Under the pieces are notes generated by a model that saw nothing but the letters and a program-made list of their open reading frames with translations, searched no databases and had not been told where the DNA came from. Shown here in pieces: positions 24,255-33,135 of a stretch of 45,201 nt of DNA (its first letter is position 1; the number at the start of each line of letters is the position of its first letter). Both the position numbers and the translations under genes were made by a program. This DNA is from Nostoc parmelioides FACHB-3921 (GTDB lineage: Bacteria > Cyanobacteriota > Cyanobacteriia > Cyanobacteriales > Nostocaceae): the NCBI RefSeq assembly GCF_014696625.1, contig NZ_JACJQL010000049.1:1-45201 (forward strand). The letters are read 5' to 3'.

Positions 24255-26069
24255 TTAGTGAGTAACTTGCACCTTTTCCAGCAAAGAGTCTACTTCCCCT
24301 TGTAGTCGCCGATAGCTGGCGGTGTATTTGGGGTTTTCGCTCCAATCGGCTAAAACTTCCAACTCACCGGCGAGGAAACTGGCTTTGCAGGCGCGTCGTT
24401 GAATTTTGCCACTGGAGGTTTTGAGAACATTACCAGGCTTGACAAGAACCACAGCGTATGCTTGTAGTTCGTGAATTTCGGCGATCGCTTGCCGAATATT
24501 GGTCAATACCTCATCTGAGTTAAACTCTTCTTCTGGTTTGCGTTTAACTTCCTGGACTACTACCAGTTGTTCCACGCCATCCACATCGATGGAGAAGGCT
24601 GCACCGTAGTCTGGGCGCAGGGACGGGTGAATTTCCTGTACAGTCCACTCCAAGTCTTGGGGATAATGATTAGTCCCCCGGATAATAATCAAGTCTTTGA
24701 TGCGTCCGGTGATGAACAACTCACCACCCTTGATAAAGCCCAAGTCACCTGTGCGGAGGAATGAGACTTGATTATTCCCGGCAATCTTGGCACGGAAGGT
24801 ACTTTCGCTTTCCTGTGGGCGTTGCCAATAACCACCAGCCACGCTGGGGTCTGCTACCCATACCTCACCAACTTCATCCGCTTCACAACGAGTCAAGGTA
24901 TCTGGATTGACTATAGCGACTTGTGTCTCACAAACTAGACGACCGCATCCAGGGATAGCCCGGACTCCATCACCCCAGCTAGTGGCTTCCACAATTTTGT
25001 TCTGCTCAATTTTGGTTTTTTCGACCAAACACAGAACAGGTGGTGTATTTCTGGGGCTAGTGGAAACCAACAGTGTATTTTCTGCCAATCCATAAGCAGG
25101 TGCAAAGGTTTCCCACTTGAAACCACTAGGGGCAAACTTCTCAAAAAACTCTTCTAAAACTCTAGGGTTAATTGGTTCGGCGGCGTTCCCTGCTGCTACC
25201 CAACTGCTGAGATCCAGGGTAGCTAGTTGTGCATCGGTGACGCGACGAACGCACTGTTCATAAGCAAAGTTAGGAGCTTGACTATGAGTACCACGATAGC
25301 GAGAAATTGCTTGCAGCCACCGTACAGGCTGTTTGATAAATGCCATTGGTGACATGACATAGCAAGGATGTCCGTTGTAGATAGGTACGGTCAACCCTTC
25401 TACTAGCCCGTAATCGTGGAAATATGGCATCCAGGTGATGGAAACGCTTTCAGCATCGTAACCACAGGCTTTTTGTAGATAGGCACAGTGGTGCATAATG
25501 TTGTGGTGGCTAATCATCACACCCTTGGGTGTGGAAGTCGAGCCTGATGTGTATTGCAAATATGCCAGGGTATCTGGAGTAATTTGCGGGTCTTGCCATT
25601 GGTCTGCTAGTTCTAAATCGATGTCTTCGCTGGCGAACCAAGTCATTTCCTCAAATTCGGGAAAATCTAACTTGGCTGCTTGTAGAACACTCAACAGGTG
25701 CTGGTTGGTCAAGACAAATTTAGCGTTGGCATCCTTGACTATCGCCCTTAATCGTGGTAGTGCGCGTTTCAATCTACCAGCATCAGGGGGTGGTGCGGGG
25801 ATGGCGATGACTCCACCATAAAGACTACCCAAAAATGCTGCCATCACGTCTAATCCCTGGGGGTACAGCAGCAAAACACGTTCACCTTTAGCATTATGTT
25901 TCTGCAATAATGCACCAATGGCACGGGCTAGACGATCAAGTTCTGCGTATGTTAACTTTGGGCCTTCTGTTTTCCCATCGATGAGAAACATATAGGCGAG
26001 CTTGTCCGGCTCATGATTAGCACGAGCGCGTAGCAGTTCAACCAGGGTAGAGACGTTTGTCATTGGCAA
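24255..26069 (-). CDS. Fatty acyl-AMP ligase (FAAL)
   Basis: A 604-residue adenylate-forming enzyme, expected to activate a fatty acid with ATP and load it on the ACP encoded two genes downstream. The ATP loop is YTSGSTSTPKGVM (T174-M185). Downstream motifs include WMPYFHDYGLVEG, typical of FAALs, PAYGLAENTL, FLRTGDLGFI and GRIKDLIIIRGTNHYPQD, and the catalytic lysine is K555 in SSGKIQRR. The HDYGLVEGLTVP and GTNHYPQDLE wording places it with FAALs rather than acyl-CoA ligases. A 550-bp gap before it probably holds the promoter of the whole minus-strand cassette. It starts at the ATG at 26069 (MPMTNVST); a second ATG two codons in is equally possible. Confidence 0.93.
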   Translation of the reverse strand: MPMTNVSTLVELLRARANHEPDKLAYMFLIDGKTEGPKLTYAELDRLARAIGALLQKHNAKGERVLLLYPQGLDVMAAFLGSLYGGVIAIPAPPPDAGRLKRALPRLRAIVKDANAKFVLTNQHLLSVLQAAKLDFPEFEEMTWFASEDIDLELADQWQDPQITPDTLAYLQYTSGSTSTPKGVMISHHNIMHHCAYLQKACGYDAESVSITWMPYFHDYGLVEGLTVPIYNGHPCYVMSPMAFIKQPVRWLQAISRYRGTHSQAPNFAYEQCVRRVTDAQLATLDLSSWVAAGNAAEPINPRVLEEFFEKFAPSGFKWETFAPAYGLAENTLLVSTSPRNTPPVLCLVEKTKIEQNKIVEATSWGDGVRAIPGCGRLVCETQVAIVNPDTLTRCEADEVGEVWVADPSVAGGYWQRPQESESTFRAKIAGNNQVSFLRTGDLGFIKGGELFITGRIKDLIIIRGTNHYPQDLEWTVQEIHPSLRPDYGAAFSIDVDGVEQLVVVQEVKRKPEEEFNSDEVLTNIRQAIAEIHELQAYAVVLVKPGNVLKTSSGKIQRRACKASFLAGELEVLADWSENPKYTASYRRLQGEVDSLLEKVQVTH

Positions 26070-26619
26070 CTTCTGGGATAGTTAAGCAGTGAGTCATTTG
26101 GTATGGCATCAGATATCTTACTTTGTGCAGATGTGCTGCTTTCGGATATAGACTTGCCAGGGATTTTTGTTACCTATTGATTCAGTAATATTGACACACT
26201 CATCTACTTATCGGAAGATATTACTCGGTGTTTTCACTAAAAAAATAAATTTACACCATAAGTGCATCTACTAACTTAGATAAGTCTAGATGAAAGAAAG
26301 TATTGACTTTATCAGCATTTACCGTCTCTCTAATGATGTAGGGGTGAGGAGAGATTATAAATTTACTATGAAAATTTTGAATTACTTGGTATCCCTGTGC
26401 GTAAATTCGTGGTGAGATGATGGGAGTGTTTTGAACGCAGCGAAAAGTTCTGTAGGAGGGTCTCCCTCCGTAGGAAACTTTTCAAGACAGAGGGGCGCGG
26501 AGGTGTGCGCGGAGTTACGCGGAGAGTTTGCTACTGGGTTGATGAGATGGTGGACTGAGAAAGATGAGGAGATGAGGGAGGAATTCTTACTCATCACTCC
26601 TCACTCCTAATCAAGGATT
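26070..26619. other. Intergenic region upstream of the FAAL cassette
   Basis: 550 bases without a convincing gene. It should contain the cassette promoter. A hairpin repeat lies at 26442-26483, followed by CGCGGAG-type repeats (CGCGGAGGTGTGCGCGG) near 26495-26525. A 71-codon frame at 26382-26597 runs through this repeat and is not considered real. Confidence 0.55.
26442..26483. repeat. Hairpin repeat with GGAGGGTYTCCCTCCG core
   Basis: GAAAAGTTCTGTAGGAGGG pairs with CCCTCCGTAGGAAACTTTTC through an imperfect stem. The core GGAGGGTCTCCCTCCG recurs at 38480-38515 with one change, although the outer arms differ. Confidence 0.55.
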
Positions 26620-26955
26620 TTAGGCGTTTTGAGAAATGCTTTGGCGATAAAAGTGGCGCTTGTGTAGGATTAGGGCGGCAAAGTTAGCTACTAAACAAGT
26701 GACTGCTAATCCTAACAAAATATATGTAGGAGGCATGACCACGCCAATCTCGAACCATGTGTATACGTGTAGAATCATCACTACTGCAAAAATACTAGCT
26801 AGGCTGAGAGCTTGCCAAATTTGTTGGGTTGGGCGACCTATGACAGCCAAGATAATTGTCAATAATGTGGCGAGTAGGTTGGCTGGGACTAGAAACGCAC
26901 AAACACCAATACAGTTTGCCCTGGATAATTCAGATAAAGCATGGAAATGAAGCAT
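26620..26955 (-). CDS. Small integral membrane protein, unknown
   Basis: A 111-residue protein with three clear membrane helices (about 18-40, 50-68 and 75-96) and a basic C-terminus (HKRHFYRQSISQ). A short N-terminus precedes NCIGVCAFLVPANLLAT. I do not recognise a family. It lies on the same strand as the FAAL cassette but 550 bp upstream with repeats between, so probably in its own transcript. The length, consistent helices and absence of any competing frame support it as a real gene. Confidence 0.7.
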   Translation of the reverse strand: MLHFHALSELSRANCIGVCAFLVPANLLATLLTIILAVIGRPTQQIWQALSLASIFAVVMILHVYTWFEIGVVMPPTYILLGLAVTCLVANFAALILHKRHFYRQSISQNA

Positions 26956-27087
26956 TCATTTTTGGGGATAACGTTAGCATTTAATGGACAAAATATATTT
27001 TTAGATATGTCAACTGAAATTAGGATATATCTAAAGTAATTGCTTCTGTGGTTATTTAACATAAATTAAATTTAACGCTTGACTATC

Positions 27088-28071
27088 ATGCCGACATCTG
27101 CAATAGACGGTAAAGACACAGCCGCTATCCAAGCCGCAACAGCAGAAGTTGCTGTATGCGATCGCTCCAATTGGGGAATTATCCGTGTTTCTGATGATGA
27201 CCGTCTGCGGTTTTTACACAATCAAAGTACTAATGATTTCCAGGCTTTGAAGCCAGGACAGGGCTGTGATACTGTAATGGTGACATCTACAGCCCGGACT
27301 ATAGATTTGGTGAGTAGTTATGTTCTTGATGATGCAGTCATACTTTTAGTTTCCCCTAGTCGTCGGGAATTTTTGCTGCAATGGCTGGATCGCTATATCT
27401 TCTTTGCTGATAAGGTACAGTTAACTGATGTGAGTGAAGAAACTGCCACTTTTAGTATTATTGGGCCTGGTAGTGACGCTGTAGTGAAAAAGTTGGGGGC
27501 GGGAGGAATTATTGGTCAACCCCACGGCAATCATATTACTATCAATGGCGGTGCGATCGTTGCGGTGGGCAGTGGTTTGGCTTCCCCTGGATATACTTTG
27601 ATTTTGCCAGTGTCCCAAAAACAGCAAGTATGGCAGCAAATTCTCGACTCAGGGGCGGTAGAATTGAGCGATCGCGGTTGGGATACTTTACGCATATTAC
27701 AAGGAAGACCAGCGCCAGATGCAGAATTAACTGACGATTACAATCCTTTGGAAGCGGGTTTATGGCAGACTATTTCTTTTAGCAAGGGTTGCTATATCGG
27801 GCAAGAAACTATTGCTAGATTAAATACATATAAAGGGGTCAAACAATATCTGTGGGGTATCCGTCTTAACGCTCCGGCAGAAATTGGAGATACTATTAAT
27901 ATTGGTGAGGAAAAAGTTGGTAAACTCACCAGTTATACAGAAACTCCTGATGGTTATTTTGGTCTAGCTTACATTCGTAGCAAAGCTGGTGGTGTGGGTT
28001 TGCAAGTGCAGGTAGGAAACAGTGAGGGAGAAGTAGTTGCTATACCCTTTGTTTCTCATGAATACCCTTAA
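27088..28071 (+). CDS. YgfZ/GcvT-like folate-binding protein
   Basis: A 327-residue protein related to the glycine-cleavage T protein but of the YgfZ type, which helps assemble or repair certain iron-sulfur enzymes and uses folate. The diagnostic motif KGCYIGQE lies near 236, within SFSKGCYIGQETIARL. Upstream, FLHNQSTNDFQAL and LRILQGRPAPDAELT are typical of the family in cyanobacteria and chloroplasts. I use the ATG at 27088 (MPTSAIDG); a TTG three codons earlier also opens the frame but has no advantage. It is a single plus-strand gene, and its neighbours give no strong functional link. Confidence 0.9.
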   Translation: MPTSAIDGKDTAAIQAATAEVAVCDRSNWGIIRVSDDDRLRFLHNQSTNDFQALKPGQGCDTVMVTSTARTIDLVSSYVLDDAVILLVSPSRREFLLQWLDRYIFFADKVQLTDVSEETATFSIIGPGSDAVVKKLGAGGIIGQPHGNHITINGGAIVAVGSGLASPGYTLILPVSQKQQVWQQILDSGAVELSDRGWDTLRILQGRPAPDAELTDDYNPLEAGLWQTISFSKGCYIGQETIARLNTYKGVKQYLWGIRLNAPAEIGDTINIGEEKVGKLTSYTETPDGYFGLAYIRSKAGGVGLQVQVGNSEGEVVAIPFVSHEYP

Positions 28072-28211
28072 AAAGGGGTACAGGGGTATAGGGGTGTAAA
28101 TGTTTAAAACCCTTACCCCCTTAACCCTGTGTGTAATTAATTATGTTTTCCATTACTTATTACCCATTACCCATCACCACAAATATGACCAGTATTGAAA
28201 CAGACAAGATA

Positions 28212-29084
28212 TTATAAATACTTCTGCAACAATAAGCCCAACTTTTCTTTTGTAGCTACAGGCGCTTTCTCTAGATTTGTCAAAATTGCATATTTCAAAG
28301 CTGAATGAGCTTCACTATGTGGGGGATTTTCACTCAAACGCCTCACTGTTTCTTGAATAACTTTTTGAGCATTAACTGCATTGCGGAGTAAATTACCAAT
28401 TACCATTTCCACTGTTACACTATCGTGGTCTGGATGCCAACAATCGTAATCTGTGACTAATGCCAAAGTTGCATAGGCGATTTCTGCTTCTCTGGCTAAC
28501 TTGGCTTCTGGTAAATTGGTCATACCGATGACTGTTGCACCCCAACTACGATATAGATTGGATTCGGCTTTGGTGGAAAATGCTGGGCCTTCCATGCAAA
28601 CATACGTGCCACCCTTGTGGAGTGTGACATCTGGTAAATTTAAGGATGCGATCGCATCAGCTAAAACCCCAGCTAAATTTTTGCAAATCGGGTCGCCGAA
28701 GGCAATGTGAGCCACAATACCCTCGCCAAAAAAAGTCGAAACTCGATTTCTTGTCCTATCAATAAACTGATCTGGGACTACCATATCCAGTGGTTTAGCT
28801 TCTTCTTTCAAGGAACCCACGGCGCTGGCTGAAATTAAGTACTCCACACCCAATTGCTTCATAGCGTAAATATTGGCACGGAAGGGTAACTCTGTAGGTA
28901 ACAGCGTGTGATTACGACCATGCCGCGCTAAAAATGCTACTCTTGTTCCATCTAATGTTCCCAAAATCAACGCATCAGAGGGCGAACCAAAAGGCGTTTC
29001 TATTTGTACTTCTTCTACATCTTTTAGGGCTTCCATTTTGTAGAGACCACTACCACCAATAATCCCAATCTGTGCGTGAGCCAT
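28212..29084 (-). CDS. mtnP: S-methyl-5'-thioadenosine phosphorylase
   Basis: A 290-residue PNP-family enzyme that splits methylthioadenosine into adenine and methylthioribose-1-phosphate, the first step of methionine salvage from polyamine metabolism. Motifs: IGIIGGSGLYKM at the N-terminus, phosphate-binding FLARHGRNHTLLPTELPFRANIY (as RHGRNH and PFRANIY), YVCMEGPAFSTKAES near 161, MTNLPEAKLAREAEIAYATL near 188, and VTDYDCWH (D-Y-D of the purine site). The length matches the family. It is alone on its strand, convergent with the YgfZ-like gene. Confidence 0.95.
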   Translation of the reverse strand: MAHAQIGIIGGSGLYKMEALKDVEEVQIETPFGSPSDALILGTLDGTRVAFLARHGRNHTLLPTELPFRANIYAMKQLGVEYLISASAVGSLKEEAKPLDMVVPDQFIDRTRNRVSTFFGEGIVAHIAFGDPICKNLAGVLADAIASLNLPDVTLHKGGTYVCMEGPAFSTKAESNLYRSWGATVIGMTNLPEAKLAREAEIAYATLALVTDYDCWHPDHDSVTVEMVIGNLLRNAVNAQKVIQETVRRLSENPPHSEAHSALKYAILTNLEKAPVATKEKLGLLLQKYL

Positions 29085-29267
29085 GATTCTTTACCTGTTG
29101 CTTGCGGAACTGCCCAGTTATTGTACCTAAAAGGTGAGTATCAGAGGAGGCATCAAGCTTATAACTATTGAGCATTTGCTATTCCGTGTGCCTACTCATG
29201 TCAGACTTTACAGAAAATTGTTATTCTCTTGGGATAAATTTAAAAAACATAAATTTTGGTGAGGAAT

Positions 29268-29471
29268 ATGCAAATTACTAGCCCCTCAACCCAAATCAAT
29301 TTAGAAACACTTTTTGAGCGCATTTTTAGTATTGGCAGAATATCACGCCGAGATCAGCAGTTATTAATGTCTACACTGCTCTCCAAAGACGGCTTAAGCG
29401 AAGGTGAACAACAGCAAATTAGCCGAGTATTTACTGCTTTACAAAACGGATTGCTCAAGGTGGTAGATTAA
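29268..29471 (+). CDS. Small conserved-looking protein (67 aa)
   Basis: A 67-residue, largely helical protein: MQITSPSTQINLETLFERIF, then ISRRDQQLLMSTLLSKDGLSEGEQQQISRVF. It has no membrane segment and no cysteines. The ATG at 29268 has GAGG about 4 bases upstream (GTGAGGAATATG), which supports translation; a TTG at 29256 is less likely. It is divergent from mtnP. I know no function. The amphipathic heptads (LFERIF, LLMSTLL, VFTALQNGLL) suggest a small helical bundle that binds a partner protein, which is inference. Confidence 0.65.
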   Translation: MQITSPSTQINLETLFERIFSIGRISRRDQQLLMSTLLSKDGLSEGEQQQISRVFTALQNGLLKVVD

Positions 29472-29573
29472 CGGCAACAACAAACTCCTAATAAAGCACC
29501 AGGACAAGTGTAGGCGATCGCCTTAACTTAATACTTAAGATCAGTTTGAAAAAAGAATGTGGCAGATACCTTG

Positions 29574-29601
29574 GTAGGGGCTTACATATGTAAGCCCCTA
29601 C
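29574..29601. repeat. 28-bp perfect palindrome
   Basis: GTAGGGGCTTACAT is followed directly by its complement ATGTAAGCCCCTAC. It lies about 100 bp after the small gene's stop. It could act as a terminator but has no T tail; the GTAGGGGC arm matches the repeat at 7005. Confidence 0.6.
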
Positions 29602-29835
29602 ATTTTCCCTATGTTGCATAAATCCTTAACCTTAGTATTACCTTCTGGTGCTTGAAATTGTCTTCTATAAGTCTGTGAGCTTTTTTAGCCTTGAATATGA
29701 TTCTATTTTTGTTAATCTTCTACTACTTTTGGAAGAAAGAATGATTATTCCATTAGAAAGAAGTAATTAATTTTTTAACTCTCTAGAGTGGACTAAATAG
29801 CACGAATATCTTGTCTTAGTTGAATAAAAATTGAC

Positions 29836-29936
29836 TATAGGATTCATCCTTGATTTGTGAAATATACTTAGCATGGTAGGCATTACACACCCTACAGATA
29901 TTTATATTTTTTCAATAATCAAATCAGATTCTTATA
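29836..29936. repeat. Hairpin element, family H, copy 1
   Basis: The ends are TATAGGATTC and GATTCTTATA, the centre GGTAGGCATTACACACCCTAC. The arms are imperfect complements over the full length. The right arm (CCCTACAGATA, then TTCAATAATCAAATC, GATTC-TATA) matches the element at 40593-40720 nearly base for base, and a half copy lies at 32965-33021. Confidence 0.65.
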
Positions 29937-29990
29937 CAACATTTTCCTATTTACATAATAAGAATCTATTTAACTTGCACATTTTTTCGT

Positions 29991-30025
29991 GTTAGCTGTT
30001 AACTGTTAACCGTCAACTGTTAACA
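29991..30025. repeat. Degenerate heptamer array, five units
   Basis: Units read GTTAGCT, GTTAACT, GTTAACC, GTCAACT and GTTAACA, five 7-base repeats in register. This is a diverged member of the heptamer-repeat class seen at 12953, 16822 and 44181. Confidence 0.6.
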
Positions 30026-30066
30026 AATCATACAAGTGACTATGTAATTTAAAAGCTTCATAGCTT

Positions 30067-31956
30067 ATGACTACACAAGCGCAACTACACCAATGGCATG
30101 AATTAGCGCAACAATTGCGAATAGATAGTATTCGCGCCACAACCGTCGCCGGTTCAGGCCACCCTACTTCTTCTATGTCACCAGCCGATTTAATGGCGGT
30201 TTTATTAACTAATTATCTTCACTACGATTTTGACAATCCACATCACCCTAATAACGATCGCTTCATTCTCTCGAAAGGACACGCCGCACCCTTACTTTAT
30301 GCCATGTATAAAGCGGCTGGGGTCATCACCGATGAGGAATTAATGTCACTGCGACAATTAGGAAGCCGCCTGGAAGGTCATCCCACACCAGTATTACCTT
30401 GGGTGGATGTGGCGACTGGTTCCTTAGGGCAAGGATTACCCATCGGTATGGGGTTGGGGTTAGCGGGGAAATATTTAGACCAGCTACCTTATAACGTCTG
30501 GGTGTTGTTAGGTGACAGTGAAACAGCCGAAGGTTCGGTGTGGGAAGCTTTCGACCATGCTGCACACTACACCCTAGACAATCTCATCGCCATTATCGAT
30601 GTTAACCGCCTCGGTCAACGGGGTCAGACAGAGTTAGGCTGGAATACTCAAGCCTATGCTAATCGTGCCAAGGCTTTTGGTTGGCAGGCGATTGAGATAG
30701 ATGGTCACGATTTGGTGGAAATTGACCAAGCCTTTAGTGCGGCAATTAGTATTAACGATCGCCCCACCGTAATTATTGCCCGTACCAAGAAAGGTAAAGG
30801 CGTAGCGTCTTTGGAAGATTTGGGTGGTTGGCATGGTAAAGCTTTAAAACCCGATGCGGCAAAACAAGCGATCGCTGAATTAGGTGGTGAACGTCACATT
30901 ACTATTGAAGTAGCCAAACCGGAACCAGGACAACCCACATTAGGTAACCCCCAACCCTTGCAACTACCCACTTATGAACAAGGTGCAAAAGTTGCCACTC
31001 GTCGCGCCTATGGCGATGCTCTCAAAGCCTTAGGTGCTGCTCAACCTGATGTTGTTGCCCTGGATGCAGAGGTGAGCAATTCTACTTACACTGAAGATTT
31101 TGCCGAAGCTTACCCAGAACGCTACTTTGAGATGTACATTGCTGAACAGCAAATGGTTGCAGCCGCCGTTGGCTTGCAAGTACGCCAGTATAAACCTTTT
31201 GCTTCTAGCTTTGCCGCCTTCTTAAGTCGTGCTTACGATTTTGTGAGGATGGCAGCCATTTCTCGCGCCAATATTAAATTAGTCGGTTCCCACGCGGGTG
31301 TATCCATTGGTCAAGATGGCCCTTCACAAATGGCATTGGAAGACTTAGCCGCCTTTCGGGCAGTGTGGAATAGTACCGTACTCTACCCTTGTGATGCCAA
31401 TCAAACAGCGAAACTAGTAGAACAGATGAGCGATCGCCAGGGTATTGTTTATCTCCGCACCACCAGAGAAAATACACCAGTTATCTACGGAATCGAAGAA
31501 GAGTTTCCCATCGGTGGTAGTAAAGTTATTCGTAGTTCCGACCAAGACCAAGCCACCATCATTGGTGCAGGTATAACTTTACATGAAGCCATCAAAGCAG
31601 GCGATCGCCTCAAAAACGAAGGTATCACAGTCCGCATCATCGATGCTTACTCTGTTAAACCCATTGACGTACAAACTCTACATCAAGCAGCCGATGATAC
31701 AGATGGTAATTTAGTAGTTGTCGAAGACCATTGGCAGGAAGGCGGATTAGGTGCAGCAGTACTGGATGCCTTTGCTGGTATTGGGGACATTCCTAACTAC
31801 GATGGTTCCCAACTACAACTAATTAAGTTAGCAGTAAATAATATGCCTAGTTCTGGCACACCCGAAGAATTACTCCATGCAGCCAAAATTGACGCTGATG
31901 CCATTGTAGAAGCTGTTAAATCTCAAGTCAGACATCCTATGGGTACCAGAGTTTAA
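30067..31956 (+). CDS. tkt: Transketolase, short form
   Basis: A 629-residue thiamine-diphosphate enzyme that moves two-carbon units between sugar phosphates in the Calvin cycle and pentose phosphate pathway. Motifs: GSGHPTSSMSPADL and SKGHAAPLLYA near the N-terminus, GSLGQGLPIGMG near 118, the ThDP motif GDSETAEGSVWEA through DVNRLGQ (about 144-180), the catalytic-type Glu in MYIAEQQMV near 362, and SHAGVSIGQDGPSQM near 410. It is about 40 residues shorter than the bacterial/plant Calvin-cycle enzyme (usually about 670) and resembles the short animal-type transketolases. It may therefore be a second isoenzyme. The AvaK-like gene begins 116 bp downstream on the same strand. Confidence 0.9.
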   Translation: MTTQAQLHQWHELAQQLRIDSIRATTVAGSGHPTSSMSPADLMAVLLTNYLHYDFDNPHHPNNDRFILSKGHAAPLLYAMYKAAGVITDEELMSLRQLGSRLEGHPTPVLPWVDVATGSLGQGLPIGMGLGLAGKYLDQLPYNVWVLLGDSETAEGSVWEAFDHAAHYTLDNLIAIIDVNRLGQRGQTELGWNTQAYANRAKAFGWQAIEIDGHDLVEIDQAFSAAISINDRPTVIIARTKKGKGVASLEDLGGWHGKALKPDAAKQAIAELGGERHITIEVAKPEPGQPTLGNPQPLQLPTYEQGAKVATRRAYGDALKALGAAQPDVVALDAEVSNSTYTEDFAEAYPERYFEMYIAEQQMVAAAVGLQVRQYKPFASSFAAFLSRAYDFVRMAAISRANIKLVGSHAGVSIGQDGPSQMALEDLAAFRAVWNSTVLYPCDANQTAKLVEQMSDRQGIVYLRTTRENTPVIYGIEEEFPIGGSKVIRSSDQDQATIIGAGITLHEAIKAGDRLKNEGITVRIIDAYSVKPIDVQTLHQAADDTDGNLVVVEDHWQEGGLGAAVLDAFAGIGDIPNYDGSQLQLIKLAVNNMPSSGTPEELLHAAKIDADAIVEAVKSQVRHPMGTRV

Positions 31957-32072
31957 ATACATCCTTAATAAAATCTCTCAACTGACTTCAGTCGTCAGCC
32001 AGAGGGAAACGAGACCAAACCTTTTTACGCTGATAGATAGATTATTCTATTCTGCACAATTGGTAACAATTT

Positions 32073-32918
32073 ATGCCTCTTTATAAACTTGAAGATTTTG
32101 ACCCTAACTACAGAGAAACCTTTGGTGGCGATGATGTTAAAGCTTTAGAACTCTATACCCAAAGTGGAGTGAGAGTTGGAGCGATCGCTGATGTTTTAGT
32201 TGATAATGAAGGACGTTTTCGTTATCTAGTAATTGACACTCATATTGATGATTCAATTAGCAAAAGAATTTTACTACCAATTGGTCTGTCCCATATCAAT
32301 TATCCAGAAAGACGCGTTTATGTTGATGGACTGAGCAAAGAACAAGTAGAACATTTACCTGAATATCACGACAATATTGCAGTTGATGAAGAATACGAAG
32401 AAAGAGTACGCGGTGTTTTTCGTCCACAAACTAGCAATTTAACTTATGATCGTCAGACATACGACTATCAGCAAGAACCAGCTTTATATAATTTAAATGA
32501 GCAATATCATCAAACTTTCAGACTCTACGAAGAAAGATTAATTGCTAACAAGCATCGTGTCAAAACTGGTGAAGTAGCAGTTGGTAAACACATTGAAACA
32601 GAAAACGCACGGGTGGCTGTACCTATTCAAAGAGAGCGTGTAGTAATTGAAAGAGCCGCACCAACATCGCCAGATACGATAGTAGATCCCAAAGAAGTTA
32701 AGTTTCAACAAGGGGAAGTAGCACGCATTGAATTGTATGAAGAAACCCCAGAAATTCGCAAAGAAGCTTTTGTACGGGAAGAAGTCCGGGTAAGAAAAGT
32801 AGTAGAAAGTGATACTGTTGAAGCCCAAGATGTAATTCGTCGGGAAGAGTTAGATATTGATACTGCTGGTAATTTACTTGTCAATGAAACTAATGTAGAA
32901 AAGCATGGAAATGTTTGA
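32073..32918 (+). CDS. PRC-barrel + DUF2382 protein (AvaK-like), 1 of 3
   Basis: A 281-residue soluble protein. Residues 1-105 form a PRC-barrel (VRVGAIADVLVDNEGRFRYLVID is split by the motif DVLVDNEG; then ILLPIGLS and RRVYVDGLSK). Residues about 145-270 are DUF2382, a charged stress-protein domain with RLYEERLIANK, GEVAVGKHIETE and RERVVIERA, and a second half from GEVARIELYEETPEI. This architecture is that of AvaK, the akinete marker protein of Anabaena variabilis, and of YsnF-type stress proteins. The function is unproven; dormancy or stress tolerance is the usual inference. It is the first of three related genes downstream of transketolase and could be co-transcribed. Confidence 0.88.
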   Translation: MPLYKLEDFDPNYRETFGGDDVKALELYTQSGVRVGAIADVLVDNEGRFRYLVIDTHIDDSISKRILLPIGLSHINYPERRVYVDGLSKEQVEHLPEYHDNIAVDEEYEERVRGVFRPQTSNLTYDRQTYDYQQEPALYNLNEQYHQTFRLYEERLIANKHRVKTGEVAVGKHIETENARVAVPIQRERVVIERAAPTSPDTIVDPKEVKFQQGEVARIELYEETPEIRKEAFVREEVRVRKVVESDTVEAQDVIRREELDIDTAGNLLVNETNVEKHGNV

Positions 32919-32964
32919 GATTAGTTAAAAGATAGGTAATAATTACTTACCGTCTGGAGTACAA

Positions 32965-33021
32965 GTAGGGTGGGCATTGCCCACCACAAGTATATTTCAT
33001 AAATCAAATATGATTACTATA
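32965..33021. repeat. Hairpin element, family H, half copy
   Basis: GTAGGGTGGGCATTGCCCACCACAAG is split by its internal palindrome GGGTGGGCATTGCCCACC and is followed by TATATTTCAT, AAATCAAATA and TGATTACTATA. It matches one arm of the elements at 29836 and 40593. It lies between the two PRC-barrel genes. Confidence 0.6.
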
Positions 33022-33135
33022 TTACTTTTGATTTTTATTTAAAAACTAACTTCATTCGCTAGAAAGAGGCAATTTAAACAAGAAATATTTAGGTTAGTTA
33101 TTAGGAGACATTTTATATATTTGAGGTGGAATTAC

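Larger units (their letters stand above)
29472..30066. other. Repeat-rich intergenic region before transketolase
   Basis: 595 bases without a gene. It holds a 28-bp palindrome (29574-29601), a 101-bp hairpin element (29836-29936) and a degenerate heptamer array (29991-30025), the last ending about 40 bp before the transketolase start. The rest is AT-rich. Confidence 0.7.

Noticed and set aside
25498..25821. A 107-codon plus-strand frame
   Set aside because: It is antisense to the FAAL ATP-binding region, which is strongly conserved in its own frame.
26382..26597. A 71-codon minus-strand frame upstream of the FAAL gene
   Set aside because: It runs through dispersed hairpin and CGCGGAG repeats, shows no protein-like pattern and has no ribosome site.
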